Source: Pseudomonas sp. BGr12
Lineage (GTDB): Bacteria > Pseudomonadota > Gammaproteobacteria > Pseudomonadales > Pseudomonadaceae
Direction of reading: 5' to 3'
Assembly (NCBI RefSeq): GCF_030272895.1
Contig: NZ_JALRNF010000013.1
Coordinates: forward strand, 62,001 to 126,000
Length of the DNA stretch: 64,000 bases
Positions 16,145-24,993 of the stretch are shown piece by piece. The translations under genes were made by a program, and so were the position numbers. The notes under the pieces were generated by a model. That model was given only the letters and a program-made list of their open reading frames with translations, had not been told where the DNA came from and ran no database searches. Numbering within the stretch: the first letter of the stretch is position 1; each line of letters starts with the position of its first letter.

Positions 16145-17140
16145 TCACGAACGCGGGTCTTGCGCCTTCCACCAGGCGCAGAACTCGTCCAGCGCCGTCC
16201 ACAGGCTGACCGTCGGCCGGTAGTTCAATAAATGCCGGGCACGGCTGATGTCCAGGGTGAAATCCTTGCTCATGACCTGCATGCCAAGGCGCGACAAGGT
16301 CGGCTGCGGACGGCCAGGCCAGAGCAGGCAGGCCCCTTCGTTGAGCGCCGCCAGGCTGTAGGCCAGGCCGTAGGAGCGATAGCGAGTGACCTGTGGCAGT
16401 TGCATCTGGCGCATCACATAGTTGACCACGTCCCACAATGGCAATGGATGGCCATTGCTGATGTTGTAGGCCTGGCCCAGAGCCTGCTCATCGGCGAACA
16501 AGGCGCTGAGCAGGGCTTCGTTGAGGTTCTGCACGCTGGTGAAATCGACCTTGTTCAGGCCGTTGCCGATAATCGCCAGGCGGCGCTTGCGCTGCATCTG
16601 CATCAAGCGCGGGAAAATGCTCACGTCACCCGCGCCCGTGACGAAGCGGGGGCGCAGGGTCAGCACTTCGAGGCCGAACTCCTGGGCGCCGAAGACCTTC
16701 TGCTCGGCCAGGTGCTTGGTGGCGCCGTAATGGTCATGAAAGCGGCGTGGTACCTGCTCTTCGTGGATGTCCCGTTGCGAACGGCCATTGAAGTAGATCG
16801 ACGGCGACGACAGGTGCACCAGGCGCCGCACGTGCTCCTTGAGGCACGCCTCGACCACGTTTTCGGTAACCACCACGTTGCCCTGGTAGAAATCCTGGTA
16901 ACGCCCCCAGTTGCCCACCGCCCCGGCACAGTGCACCACGGCATCGACGCCCTGGCACAGGCGCCGGGCCAGTTCCGCATCGCCCAGGTCGCCGGGGATG
17001 AACTGCGCCCCGCGCCGCACCAGATGCTCGACACCTTCGGCACGCCGGCCGTTGACCCGGACATCAAGGCCTTGCTCCAGGGCAAAGCGCGCAAAGCGCC
17101 CGCCGATGAAGCCGCTAGCGCCGGTGACCAGAATTCGCAT
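16145..17140 (-). CDS. NAD(P)-dependent epimerase / 3-beta-hydroxysteroid dehydrogenase-like SDR
   Basis: An extended short-chain dehydrogenase of 331 aa. The nucleotide-binding loop GASGFIGG is at residues 7-14, DLGD supports adenine binding, and HLSSPSIYF is followed by the catalytic YGATK (YxxxK). Later segments (NISNGHPLPLWDVVNYVM; SKDFTLDISRARHLLNYRP) match the 3-beta-HSD/epimerase branch. The true substrate is unknown. The gene is on the minus strand between the coiled-coil protein and argP, with no tight operon spacing to either, so it is probably transcribed alone. Confidence 0.85.
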   Translation of the reverse strand: MRILVTGASGFIGGRFARFALEQGLDVRVNGRRAEGVEHLVRRGAQFIPGDLGDAELARRLCQGVDAVVHCAGAVGNWGRYQDFYQGNVVVTENVVEACLKEHVRRLVHLSSPSIYFNGRSQRDIHEEQVPRRFHDHYGATKHLAEQKVFGAQEFGLEVLTLRPRFVTGAGDVSIFPRLMQMQRKRRLAIIGNGLNKVDFTSVQNLNEALLSALFADEQALGQAYNISNGHPLPLWDVVNYVMRQMQLPQVTRYRSYGLAYSLAALNEGACLLWPGRPQPTLSRLGMQVMSKDFTLDISRARHLLNYRPTVSLWTALDEFCAWWKAQDPRS

Positions 17141-17189
17141 GTACCACTCCGCCTTACCAATATTCAGATGCTGCTGACGCCATCCGCGC

Positions 17190-18080
17190 CTACAAGGGCA
17201 CCAGCCAGTGCCGGGCCGTGTGGCGCAAATGTTCGGTCAACTGTGCGAGCAATTGCCCGCCGTTACGCCAATGATGCCAGTACAACGGCACGTCGATGGG
17301 TTTATCCACGGAAATTTCGACCAGACGCCCGCTGGCCAGTTGTTCACGCACCTGCAGCTCCGGCACCAGCCCCCAGCCCAGCCCCGCTTCGGTCATGCGC
17401 AAAAAGCCTTCGGAAGAAGGACACAAGTGATGCAGGAAACCATCCTGGATACCCAGGGAGGCCAGGTAACGATGTTGCAGGAAGTCATCGGGGCCGAACA
17501 CCAGCGCCGGTGTACGCGGCAGGCGCGTGGCATCGAAACCGGACGGGAAGTAACGGGCCATGAATGCCGGGCTGGCCAGGGCACGGTAACGCATGGCACC
17601 CAGTGGCAGGCTGCGCGCGCCGGCCACTGGACGCTCACTGCCACACAGGCAGGCCGCCACTTCACCGGCACGCATGCGTTTGAGCCCCACCTCCTGGTCT
17701 TCCACCACCAGATCCAGCAATACCTGCTGTCCGGCGCAGAACTCCCCCACCGCCGCCGCCCACCAGGTGGCCAGGCTGTCGGCATTGAGGGCGATGCGCA
17801 GGCGTTCGGGCACGCCCTCTTCGTCCAGCGCCGGCACCTGGCTCTGCAGGTCACGTTCCAGCAGGCGCACCTGCTGCACATGGTTGAGCAGACGGCGGCC
17901 GACATCCGTCGGGCTGGGTGGGTTCGCCCGCACCAGCACCGGTTGCCCGACCCGCGCCTCCAGCAGCTTGATGCGCTGGGAGATCGCCGACTGCGACAGC
18001 CCCAGCACCTGGGCGGCACGTTCGAATCCGGCCTGCTCGATGACGGCGGCAAGGGCGGACAGCAGTTTGTAATCGAACAT
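17190..18080 (-). CDS. argP: LysR family regulator ArgP (IciA)
   Basis: A 296-aa LysR-type regulator. The N-terminal winged helix is AALAAVIEQAGFERAAQVLGLSQSAISQRI, and ALNADSLATWW is a family-typical stretch of the ligand domain that I recall in ArgP. ArgP senses lysine and arginine and activates argO, the basic amino-acid exporter. The next gene, divergent with a 118-bp gap, is an ArgO/LysE exporter, which strongly supports the name. The shared intergenic region should hold the ArgP site; I could not define it by eye. Confidence 0.9.
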   Translation of the reverse strand: MFDYKLLSALAAVIEQAGFERAAQVLGLSQSAISQRIKLLEARVGQPVLVRANPPSPTDVGRRLLNHVQQVRLLERDLQSQVPALDEEGVPERLRIALNADSLATWWAAAVGEFCAGQQVLLDLVVEDQEVGLKRMRAGEVAACLCGSERPVAGARSLPLGAMRYRALASPAFMARYFPSGFDATRLPRTPALVFGPDDFLQHRYLASLGIQDGFLHHLCPSSEGFLRMTEAGLGWGLVPELQVREQLASGRLVEISVDKPIDVPLYWHHWRNGGQLLAQLTEHLRHTARHWLVPL

Positions 18081-18198
18081 TATTTTTCCTAATGCCAGAT
18101 CAGCTTTATTTGTTTTTCTTATACAGGTGCGAACCGCAGAATAGCCAGCATCTTCTAGGTTCTATCCGCCACACCCTGGCGTCTGTGGAGTATCCCCT

Positions 18199-18798
18199 AT
18201 GTGGCAAAGTTACCTGAACGGCCTGTTGGTCGCTTTCGGCCTGATCATGGCGATCGGCACCCAGAACGCCTTCGTCCTGGCCCAGAGTCTGCGCCGCGAA
18301 CACCACCTGCCGGTGGCAGCCCTCTGCGTGCTGTGTGATGCGATCCTGGTCGCGGCCGGTGTGTTCGGCCTGGCCTCGGTACTGGCGCAGAATCCGACCC
18401 TGTTGGCTGTGGCGCGCTGGGGTGGCGCGGTGTTCCTGATCTGGTACGGCTCCAAGGCGCTGCTACGCGCCTGTTCGCAACAAAGCCTGCAACAGGGCGA
18501 AGGCCAGGGCCTGCGTTCGCGCCGGGCGGTACTGCTCAGCGCCCTGGCGGTGACCCTGCTCAACCCCCATGTGTACCTGGACACCGTGCTGCTGATCGGC
18601 TCGCTGGGCGCCCAGCAGACCGTGCCCGGCGCCTATGTGGCCGGCGCGGCCAGCGCTTCGCTGATGTGGTTCTTCACCCTGGCCCTGGGCGCGGCATGGC
18701 TAGCCCCCTGGCTGGCACGCCCGGGTACCTGGCGTCTGCTCGACCTGATGGTGGCGGTGATGATGTTCGCCGTGGCGGCCCAGCTGATCTTCAGCTGA
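18199..18798 (+). CDS. argO: LysE/ArgO family basic amino-acid exporter
   Basis: A 199-aa inner-membrane protein with about six hydrophobic helices, the normal size for LysE-family exporters. The signature near the start is [21 protein letters not shown], and [18 protein letters not shown] in the middle is the second conserved block. It exports arginine and/or lysine. GGAG precedes the ATG. It is divergent from argP, the expected activator. An old name for such genes in Pseudomonas is lysE. Confidence 0.9.
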   Translation: MWQSYLNGLLVAFGLIMAIGTQNAFVLAQSLRREHHLPVAALCVLCDAILVAAGVFGLASVLAQNPTLLAVARWGGAVFLIWYGSKALLRACSQQSLQQGEGQGLRSRRAVLLSALAVTLLNPHVYLDTVLLIGSLGAQQTVPGAYVAGAASASLMWFFTLALGAAWLAPWLARPGTWRLLDLMVAVMMFAVAAQLIFS

Positions 18799-18986
18799 GC
18801 CACCCGTCCCCTGGCGGCGAAGGCTCTGGAACCTCTTTCCCGTACACTTGTTGCGTGGTTAAGCACAGGGCCCGGTGCTATGATCCAGCCCTTGCGTCGC
18901 AAAGAGTACAAACTCCCCCCGACGCACACCGGCCGCCCGTGATCGGCCTTGCGCTCACCGCATCAGACCTGATTAGGAGAATCACC

Positions 18987-19583
18987 ATGGCTTTTGAACT
19001 GCCGCCGCTGCCTTATGCACACGACGCCCTGCAGCCGCACATTTCCAAGGAAACCCTGGAATACCACCACGACAAGCACCACAACACCTATGTCGTGAAC
19101 CTGAACAACCTGGTGCCAGGCACCGAGTTCGAAGGCAAGACCCTGGAAGAGATCGTCAAGACCTCCTCGGGCGGCATCTTCAACAACGCCGCTCAAGTCT
19201 GGAACCACTCGTTCTACTGGAACTGCATGTCGCCAAACGGCGGCGGCCAGCCAACCGGCGCCCTGGCTGATGCCATCAACGCTGCGTTCGGTTCCTTCGA
19301 CAAGTTCAAGGAAGAGTTCTCCAAGACCTCCATCGGCACCTTCGGCTCCGGCTGGGGCTGGCTGGTGAAAAAGGCTGACGGCTCCCTGGCCCTGGCCAGC
19401 ACCATCGGCGCCGGCTGCCCGCTGACCAGCGGCGACACCCCGCTGCTGACCTGCGACGTCTGGGAACACGCCTACTACATCGACTACCGCAACCTGCGTC
19501 CAAAATACGTCGAGGCGTTCTGGAACCTGGTCAACTGGAAGTTCGTCGCCGAGCAGTTCGAAGGCAAGACCTTCACCGCCTAA
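18987..19583 (+). CDS. sodB: Superoxide dismutase (Fe)
   Basis: Cytoplasmic enzyme of 198 aa that dismutates superoxide. The metal ligands are all in place: His27 (EYHHDKHH), His74 (VWNHSFYW), Asp157 and His161 ([12 protein letters not shown]). [13 protein letters not shown] and the Gln70-type residue favour iron over manganese. ATG 18987 has AGGAGA nine bases upstream, and the family start [14 protein letters not shown] follows; a longer in-frame extension is not real. A strong terminator follows 15 bases after the stop. Confidence 0.97.
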   Translation: MAFELPPLPYAHDALQPHISKETLEYHHDKHHNTYVVNLNNLVPGTEFEGKTLEEIVKTSSGGIFNNAAQVWNHSFYWNCMSPNGGGQPTGALADAINAAFGSFDKFKEEFSKTSIGTFGSGWGWLVKKADGSLALASTIGAGCPLTSGDTPLLTCDVWEHAYYIDYRNLRPKYVEAFWNLVNWKFVAEQFEGKTFTA

Positions 19584-19597
19584 GCGAACACAGTGAC

Positions 19598-19629
19598 GAA
19601 AAAAACCCGGCCTGGCCGGGTTTTTTTTC
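19598..19629 (+). terminator. Factor-independent terminator after sodB
   Basis: Stem ACCCGGCC/GGCCGGGT with a very short loop is preceded by A6 and followed by T8. Confidence 0.92.
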
Positions 19630-19708
19630 GCCTGCGGCACGACCCGAGGCTCTTGCTCCAAACTGATACCGCGCTAACATCAAACCTTGGGAAACGCATT
19701 CCCGGGAT

Positions 19709-19736
19709 TAAAGTCGCAAGGCCGGCCGACCGATAC
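19709..19736 (+). promoter_or_regulatory. Candidate FliA (sigma28) promoter for bifA
   Basis: TAAAGTCG at 19709-19716 and ACCGATAC at 19729-19736 match the flagellar sigma28 consensus (TAAAGTTT, about 11 bases, GCCGATAA), with a spacer of 12. It lies about 115 bases before the proposed bifA start. Assignment is by consensus only. Confidence 0.55.
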
Positions 19737-19850
19737 AGTGGTAGCAGGCTCGCCAACCCTTTCCAGGGGGCGGGATCTGCCAATGGCCGATAGTGGATTG
19801 CCGAGTTTGATGGCAAAATGATGCCATGCGCATGGATTAAGGAAACCCCA

Positions 19851-21902
19851 TTGAAGCTGGAACTCAAGAACAGCTTATCGGTCAAGTTGCTGAGGGTTGT
19901 ATTGCTCTCGGCACTGGTGGTCGGTGTCGTTCTCAGTTGTGCGCAGATTGTCTTCGATGCCTACAAGACACGTCAGGCAGTGGCCAGCGACGCCCAGCGA
20001 ATCCTCGACATGTTCCGCGATCCTTCGACCCAGGCGGTGTACAGCCTGGACAAAGAAATGGGCATGCAGGTCATGGAGGGGCTGTTCCAGGACGAGTCGG
20101 TGCGCCTGGCTTCCATCGGCCATCCCAACGAAACCATGCTGGCGGAAAAAAACCGCCCGTTGCAGGAATCACCGACACGCTGGCTGACCGACCTGATTCT
20201 CGGCCAGGAGCGCACCTTCACCACGTCACTGGTCGGTCGCGGCCCCTACAGCGAATACTACGGCGACCTGAGCATCACCCTCGACACCGCCAGCTACGGC
20301 CAGGGCTTTCTGGTCAGTTCGGTGATCATCTTCATTTCCGGCGTGCTGCGTGCCTTGGCCATGGGCCTGGTGCTGTACCTGGTCTATCACTGGATGCTGA
20401 CCAAGCCGCTGTCGAAGATCATCGAGCACCTCACCCAGATCAACCCCGACCGCCCCAGCCAGCACCAGCTGCCGCTGATCAAGGGCCACGAGCGCAATGA
20501 GCTGGGGGTGTGGGTCAATACCGCCAACCAGCTGCTGGCCTCCATCGAACGCAACACCCACCTGCGCCACGAGGCCGAGAACAGCCTGCTGCGCATGGCC
20601 CAGTATGACTTCCTCACCGGCTTGCCCAATCGCCAGCAATTGCAGCAGCAACTGGACAAGATCCTGGTCGACGCCGGCCGCCTGCAACGCCGGGTCGCGG
20701 TGCTGTGCGTGGGCCTGGACGACTTCAAAGGCATCAACGAACAGTTCAGCTACCAGGCCGGCGACCAGTTGCTGTTGGCCCTGGCCGACCGCCTGCGCGC
20801 CCACAGCGGCCGCCTGGGCGCCCTGGCGCGCCTCGGCGGCGACCAGTTCGCCCTGGTCCAGGCCGATATCGAGCAGCCCTACGAAGCGGCCGAACTGGCC
20901 CAGAGCATTCTCGATGACCTGGAGGCGCCGTTCGCCCTGGGCGACCAGGAAATCCGCCTGCGCGCGACCATCGGCATCACCCTGTTCCCGGAAGACGGCG
21001 ACAGCACCGAGAAGCTGTTGCAGAAGGCCGAGCAGACCATGACCCTGGCCAAGACCCGCTCGCGCAACCGCTACCAGTTCTACATCGCCAGCGTCGACAG
21101 TGAAATGCGCCGGCGCCGCGAGCTGGAAAAGGACTTGCGCGAAGCCCTGCCGCGCAACCAGTTGTACCTGGTCTACCAGCCGCAAATCAGCTACCGCGAC
21201 CATCGCGTGGTCGGTGTCGAGGCGCTGCTGCGCTGGCAGCATCCGGAACTGGGCATGGTGCCACCCGACCAGTTCATTCCCCTGGCCGAGCAGAACGGCA
21301 ACATCATCGCCATCGGCGAATGGGTGCTCGACCAGGCCTGCCGGCAACTGCGCGAATGGCACGACCAGGGCTTCAGCGAGCTGCGCATGGCAGTCAACCT
21401 GTCGACGGTGCAACTGCACCACAACGAACTGCCGCGGGTGGTCAACAACCTGCTGCAGATCTACCGCCTGCCGCCGCGCAGCCTGGAGCTGGAAGTCACC
21501 GAGACCGGCCTGATGGAAGACATCAGCACCGCCGCCCAGCACCTGCTGAGCCTGCGCCGCTCCGGCGCGCTGATCGCCATCGACGACTTCGGCACCGGCT
21601 ATTCCTCGCTCAGTTACCTGAAGTCGCTGCCGCTGGACAAGATCAAGATCGACAAGAGCTTCGTCCAGGACCTGCTCGATGACGACGACGATGCCACCAT
21701 CGTTCGCGCCATCATCCAGCTGGGCAAGAGCCTGGGCATGCAGGTGATCGCCGAAGGCGTGGAAACCGCAGAACAGGAAGCCTACATCATCGCCCAGGGC
21801 TGCCATGAAGGTCAGGGCTACCACTACAGCAAACCGCTACCCTCCCGGGAGCTGACCGCCTTCCTCAAACAGGCGCAACGCAACCAGGTGTCCATTCTGT
21901 AA
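19851..21902 (+). CDS. bifA: Cyclic-di-GMP phosphodiesterase BifA
   Basis: Inner-membrane c-di-GMP phosphodiesterase that lowers c-di-GMP, favouring swarming and biofilm dispersal. The 683-aa protein has two helices (about residues 9-29 and 155-180) bracketing a periplasmic domain, then a HAMP-like linker, a degenerate GGDEF domain (site reads GGDQF), and an intact EAL domain (VGVEALLRWQHP; DDFGTGYSSLSYL; IAEGVE). GGDQF is the known BifA variant. I chose TTG at 19851 because AAGGAAA precedes it and the protein then starts KLELKNSLSVKLL, as in recalled P. putida BifA; ATG 19818 is the alternative. Confidence 0.93.
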   Translation: MKLELKNSLSVKLLRVVLLSALVVGVVLSCAQIVFDAYKTRQAVASDAQRILDMFRDPSTQAVYSLDKEMGMQVMEGLFQDESVRLASIGHPNETMLAEKNRPLQESPTRWLTDLILGQERTFTTSLVGRGPYSEYYGDLSITLDTASYGQGFLVSSVIIFISGVLRALAMGLVLYLVYHWMLTKPLSKIIEHLTQINPDRPSQHQLPLIKGHERNELGVWVNTANQLLASIERNTHLRHEAENSLLRMAQYDFLTGLPNRQQLQQQLDKILVDAGRLQRRVAVLCVGLDDFKGINEQFSYQAGDQLLLALADRLRAHSGRLGALARLGGDQFALVQADIEQPYEAAELAQSILDDLEAPFALGDQEIRLRATIGITLFPEDGDSTEKLLQKAEQTMTLAKTRSRNRYQFYIASVDSEMRRRRELEKDLREALPRNQLYLVYQPQISYRDHRVVGVEALLRWQHPELGMVPPDQFIPLAEQNGNIIAIGEWVLDQACRQLREWHDQGFSELRMAVNLSTVQLHHNELPRVVNNLLQIYRLPPRSLELEVTETGLMEDISTAAQHLLSLRRSGALIAIDDFGTGYSSLSYLKSLPLDKIKIDKSFVQDLLDDDDDATIVRAIIQLGKSLGMQVIAEGVETAEQEAYIIAQGCHEGQGYHYSKPLPSRELTAFLKQAQRNQVSIL

Positions 21903-21971
21903 CCCCTGTCGGCATTGAGTGAAAGGCGAAAACACGCATTTGAATATTTACGTGGCCGCCCCTTTACACAA

Positions 21972-21990
21972 AATGCAAATCTTTCGCATT
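21972..21990 (+). promoter_or_regulatory. Candidate Fur box upstream of imelysin operon
   Basis: AATGCAAATCTTTCGCATT is a 19-bp near-perfect palindrome (8-bp arms, one mismatch, 3-bp centre) of the size and AT character of Pseudomonas Fur sites. It lies about 60 bases before the imelysin ATG, in a local AT-rich stretch. Confidence 0.5.
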
Positions 21991-22050
21991 ATGTTGCAGT
22001 TTTGCGTACCGCCGGTACGCCTGTCCAACCTCTCGACGCAGGAACTCGCC

Positions 22051-23385
22051 ATGATTCGTATGCCTCTGGCCACCGCCAGTCTGTTGGCCATTGCCATCTC
22101 TCTCGCCGGGTGCGGCGACGACAAGGACAAGGCTGCCGCACCGCAAGCCCAGGCTCCGGCTGCCAGCGCAGCAGCACCGGCTGCCGCCGGCGCCGTCGAC
22201 GAGGCCGCCGCCAAGGCCGTGGTCAAGCACTACGCCGACATGGTCCATGCCGTGTACAGCGACTCGCTGAGCACCGCCAAGACCCTGCAGACCGCAATCG
22301 ACGCCTTCCTTGCCAAGCCCAACGATGAAACCCTCAAGGCCGCCAAGGCTGCCTGGGTAGCCGCGCGCGTGCCTTACCTGCAGAGCGAAGTGTTCCGCTT
22401 CGGCAACACCATCATCGACGACTGGGAAGGTCAGGTGAACGCCTGGCCGCTGGACGAAGGCCTGATCGACTACGTCGACGCCAGCTACGAACATGCCCTG
22501 GGCAACCCGGGCGCCGCTGCCAACATCATCGCCAACACCCAGATCCAGGTCGGCGAAGACAAGGTCGACGTCAAGGACATCACCCCGGAAAAACTGGCCA
22601 GCCTCAATGAGCTGGGCGGTTCCGAAGCCAACGTCGCCACCGGCTACCACGCCATCGAATTCCTGCTCTGGGGCCAGGACCTCAACGGTACCGGCCCAGG
22701 CGCCGGCGCACGTCCTGCTTCCGACTACCTGGAAGGCAAAGGCGCCACCGGTGGCCACAACGAGCGTCGCCGCGCCTACCTCAAGGCCGTGACCCAACTG
22801 CTGGTCAACGACCTGGAAGAAATGGTCGGCAACTGGGCACCGAACGTCGCCACCAACTACCGCGCCACCCTCGAAGCCGAGCCGGTCACCGACGGCCTGC
22901 GCAAGATGCTGTTCGGCATGGGCAGCCTGTCGCTGGGCGAACTGGCCGGCGAGCGCATGAAGGTTTCCCTGGAAGCCAACTCGCCTGAAGACGAGCAGGA
23001 CTGCTTCAGCGACAACACCCACTTCTCGCACTTCTACGACGCCAAGGGCATCCGCAACGTCTACCTGGGCGAGTACACCCGCGCCGACGGCAGCAAGCTG
23101 ACCGGTCCGAGCCTGTCGTCGCTGGTGGCCAAGGTCGATCCGGCCGCCGACGCCACCCTCAAGGCCGACCTGGAAGCCACCGAAGCGAAGATCCAGGTCA
23201 TGGTCGACCACGCCGCCAAGGGTGAGCACTATGACCAGCTGATCGCTGCCGACAACGCCGCCGGCAACCAGATCGTGCGCGACGCCATCGCCGCCCTGGT
23301 CAAGCAGACCGGTGCCATCGAGCAGGCTGCCGGCAAGCTGGGTATCGCCAACCTGAACCCGGATACCGCCGATCACGAGTTCTGA
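22051..23385 (+). CDS. icmP: Imelysin family lipoprotein (iron-regulated, IcmP-like)
   Basis: A 444-aa surface or periplasmic lipoprotein. The signal peptide ends in the lipobox SLAGC. An Ala/Pro-rich linker follows, then two helical-bundle repeats of the imelysin (peptidase M75-like) fold with the key GxHxxE motif in ATGYHAIEFLLWGQ (about residue 198). Imelysin proteins are Fur-regulated iron-binding or uptake proteins; P. aeruginosa IcmP, the insulin-cleaving outer-membrane protein, is the named relative. I chose ATG 22051 because the signal peptide begins there and AGGAA precedes it. First gene of a four-gene iron operon behind a Fur-like palindrome. Confidence 0.9.
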   Translation: MIRMPLATASLLAIAISLAGCGDDKDKAAAPQAQAPAASAAAPAAAGAVDEAAAKAVVKHYADMVHAVYSDSLSTAKTLQTAIDAFLAKPNDETLKAAKAAWVAARVPYLQSEVFRFGNTIIDDWEGQVNAWPLDEGLIDYVDASYEHALGNPGAAANIIANTQIQVGEDKVDVKDITPEKLASLNELGGSEANVATGYHAIEFLLWGQDLNGTGPGAGARPASDYLEGKGATGGHNERRRAYLKAVTQLLVNDLEEMVGNWAPNVATNYRATLEAEPVTDGLRKMLFGMGSLSLGELAGERMKVSLEANSPEDEQDCFSDNTHFSHFYDAKGIRNVYLGEYTRADGSKLTGPSLSSLVAKVDPAADATLKADLEATEAKIQVMVDHAAKGEHYDQLIAADNAAGNQIVRDAIAALVKQTGAIEQAAGKLGIANLNPDTADHEF

Positions 23386-23402
23386 TCCGCGACACCGTGT
23401 CA

Positions 23403-23434
23403 CACAACGCCCGGCCCCAGTGCCGGGCGTTGTG
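23403..23434 (+). terminator. Hairpin between imelysin and di-heme genes (no U-tract)
   Basis: CACAACGCCCGGC pairs with GCCGGGCGTTGTG around a CCCAGT-type loop. There is no run of T after it, so it may be an mRNA-processing or attenuating stem rather than a full terminator; it lies in the 166-bp gap between the first two genes of the group. Confidence 0.65.
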
Positions 23435-23551
23435 CATTCAGGGCCCGGCGCGGCATGAGATTTCATCAAGCAAACGCAAATTGCTCTTATTCAATGATCC
23501 TCAGCCTGCTAAGCTTGCACGCCGATTTTTTGCTCTCGCTCAGGATCCTCG

Positions 23552-24979
23552 ATGCTTTCGTCGCTGCGCCGTTTCAGCCCATTGCTCATGGCCTTGACCC
23601 TGGTCGCCTGTGACGATGCGCCCCGCTTCACCCAGGCCGAACCGGGAGAGGCGCTGGGCGGTGGCAGGACGACAGTGAACAAGCGCGACCAGAATGCCTT
23701 CTCCATGCCGTCGGCGAACCTTGCCCCCAGTCGGCGCCTGGACTTCAGCGTCGGCAACAGCTTCTTTCGCAATCCCTGGGTGATCGCCCCTTCGACCACC
23801 ACCGCCCGCGATGGCCTGGGGCCGCTGTTCAACAGCAACGCCTGCCAGAACTGCCACATCAAGGACGGTCGCGGCCATCCGCCCGGCCCCAGTGCCAGTA
23901 ACGCCGTGTCGATGCTGGTGCGCCTGTCGATTCCCGACCAGCCCCACTACGCCAAGGTCATCGAGCAACTGGGCGTGGTTCCCGAGCCGGTCTATGGCGG
24001 TCAGTTCCAGGACATGGCGGTGCCTGGCGTCGTCCCCGAGGGCAAGGTCCGGGTGGAGTACACGCCGCTGGCGGTGACGTTCAAGGACGGCACCCAGGTC
24101 GAACTGCGCCAGCCGAGCCTGAAGATCAGCCAGCTCGGCTACGGCCCGATGCACCCCGACACCCGTTTCTCCGCCCGGGTAGCGCCGCCGATGATCGGCC
24201 TGGGCCTGCTCGAAGCCATTCCCGAAGCCGCCCTGCTGGCCAATGCCGACCCGGATGATCGCAACGGCGATGGCATCCGCGGCCGCGCCAACCAGGTGTG
24301 GGACGATGCCCTGGGCAAGACCGTGATGGGCCGCTTCGGCTGGAAGGCCGGGCAACCCAACCTCAATCAGCAGAACGTACACGCCTTCTCCGGCGACATG
24401 GGCCTGACCACCCGCCTGCGGCCCATGGACGACTGCACCCCGGCGCAGGTCGATTGCCTGAACGCCCCCAACGGTAACGGCGCCGACGGCGAGCAGGAAG
24501 TCAGCGACAACATCCTGCGCCTGATCCAGTTCTACACCCGCAACCTGGCGGTGCCGATCCGCGCGGATGTCGACTCCCCCCAGGTGCTGGCCGGCAAGAA
24601 CCTGTTCCACCAGGCGGGCTGCCAAAGTTGCCATACCCCAAGCTACACCACCGCCGCCGATGCCGCCGAGCCGGAGCTGGCCAACCAGCTGATCCGCCCC
24701 TACAGCGACCTGTTGTTGCACGACATGGGCCCGGGCCTGGCCGACAACCGCACCGAATTCGCCGCCAGCGGCCAGGACTGGCGCACGCCACCCCTGTGGG
24801 GCATCGGCCTGACCCAGACGGTCAGCGGCCACACCCAGTTTCTTCACGATGGCCGCGCCCGCAACCTGCTCGAAGCCGTGCTCTGGCATGGCGGCGAAGC
24901 GCAGGCGGCCAAGCAGCATGTCTTGACCTTCAATGCCGAGCAGCGCGCCGCGTTGCTGGCGTTCCTGAATTCACTTTAA
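23552..24979 (+). CDS. Di-heme c-type oxidoreductase-like lipoprotein (DUF1111)
   Basis: A 475-aa exported protein with a lipobox-like LTLVACDDA near residue 20. It has two haem c attachment sites, CQNCH (about residues 98-102) and CQSCH (about 357-361), typical of the 'thiol oxidoreductase'/DUF1111 family. Other family segments include DGLGPLFNSNACQ, NADPDDRNGDGIRGRANQV, and TPPLWGIGLTQTVSGHTQFLHDGRARNLLEAVLWHGGEA. The haem groups suggest electron transfer to or from iron captured by the imelysins. Downstream imelysin begins 14 bases after the stop, so they are co-transcribed. Confidence 0.88.
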   Translation: MLSSLRRFSPLLMALTLVACDDAPRFTQAEPGEALGGGRTTVNKRDQNAFSMPSANLAPSRRLDFSVGNSFFRNPWVIAPSTTTARDGLGPLFNSNACQNCHIKDGRGHPPGPSASNAVSMLVRLSIPDQPHYAKVIEQLGVVPEPVYGGQFQDMAVPGVVPEGKVRVEYTPLAVTFKDGTQVELRQPSLKISQLGYGPMHPDTRFSARVAPPMIGLGLLEAIPEAALLANADPDDRNGDGIRGRANQVWDDALGKTVMGRFGWKAGQPNLNQQNVHAFSGDMGLTTRLRPMDDCTPAQVDCLNAPNGNGADGEQEVSDNILRLIQFYTRNLAVPIRADVDSPQVLAGKNLFHQAGCQSCHTPSYTTAADAAEPELANQLIRPYSDLLLHDMGPGLADNRTEFAASGQDWRTPPLWGIGLTQTVSGHTQFLHDGRARNLLEAVLWHGGEAQAAKQHVLTFNAEQRAALLAFLNSL

Positions 24980-24993
24980 GAGAGGAGCCGGGC

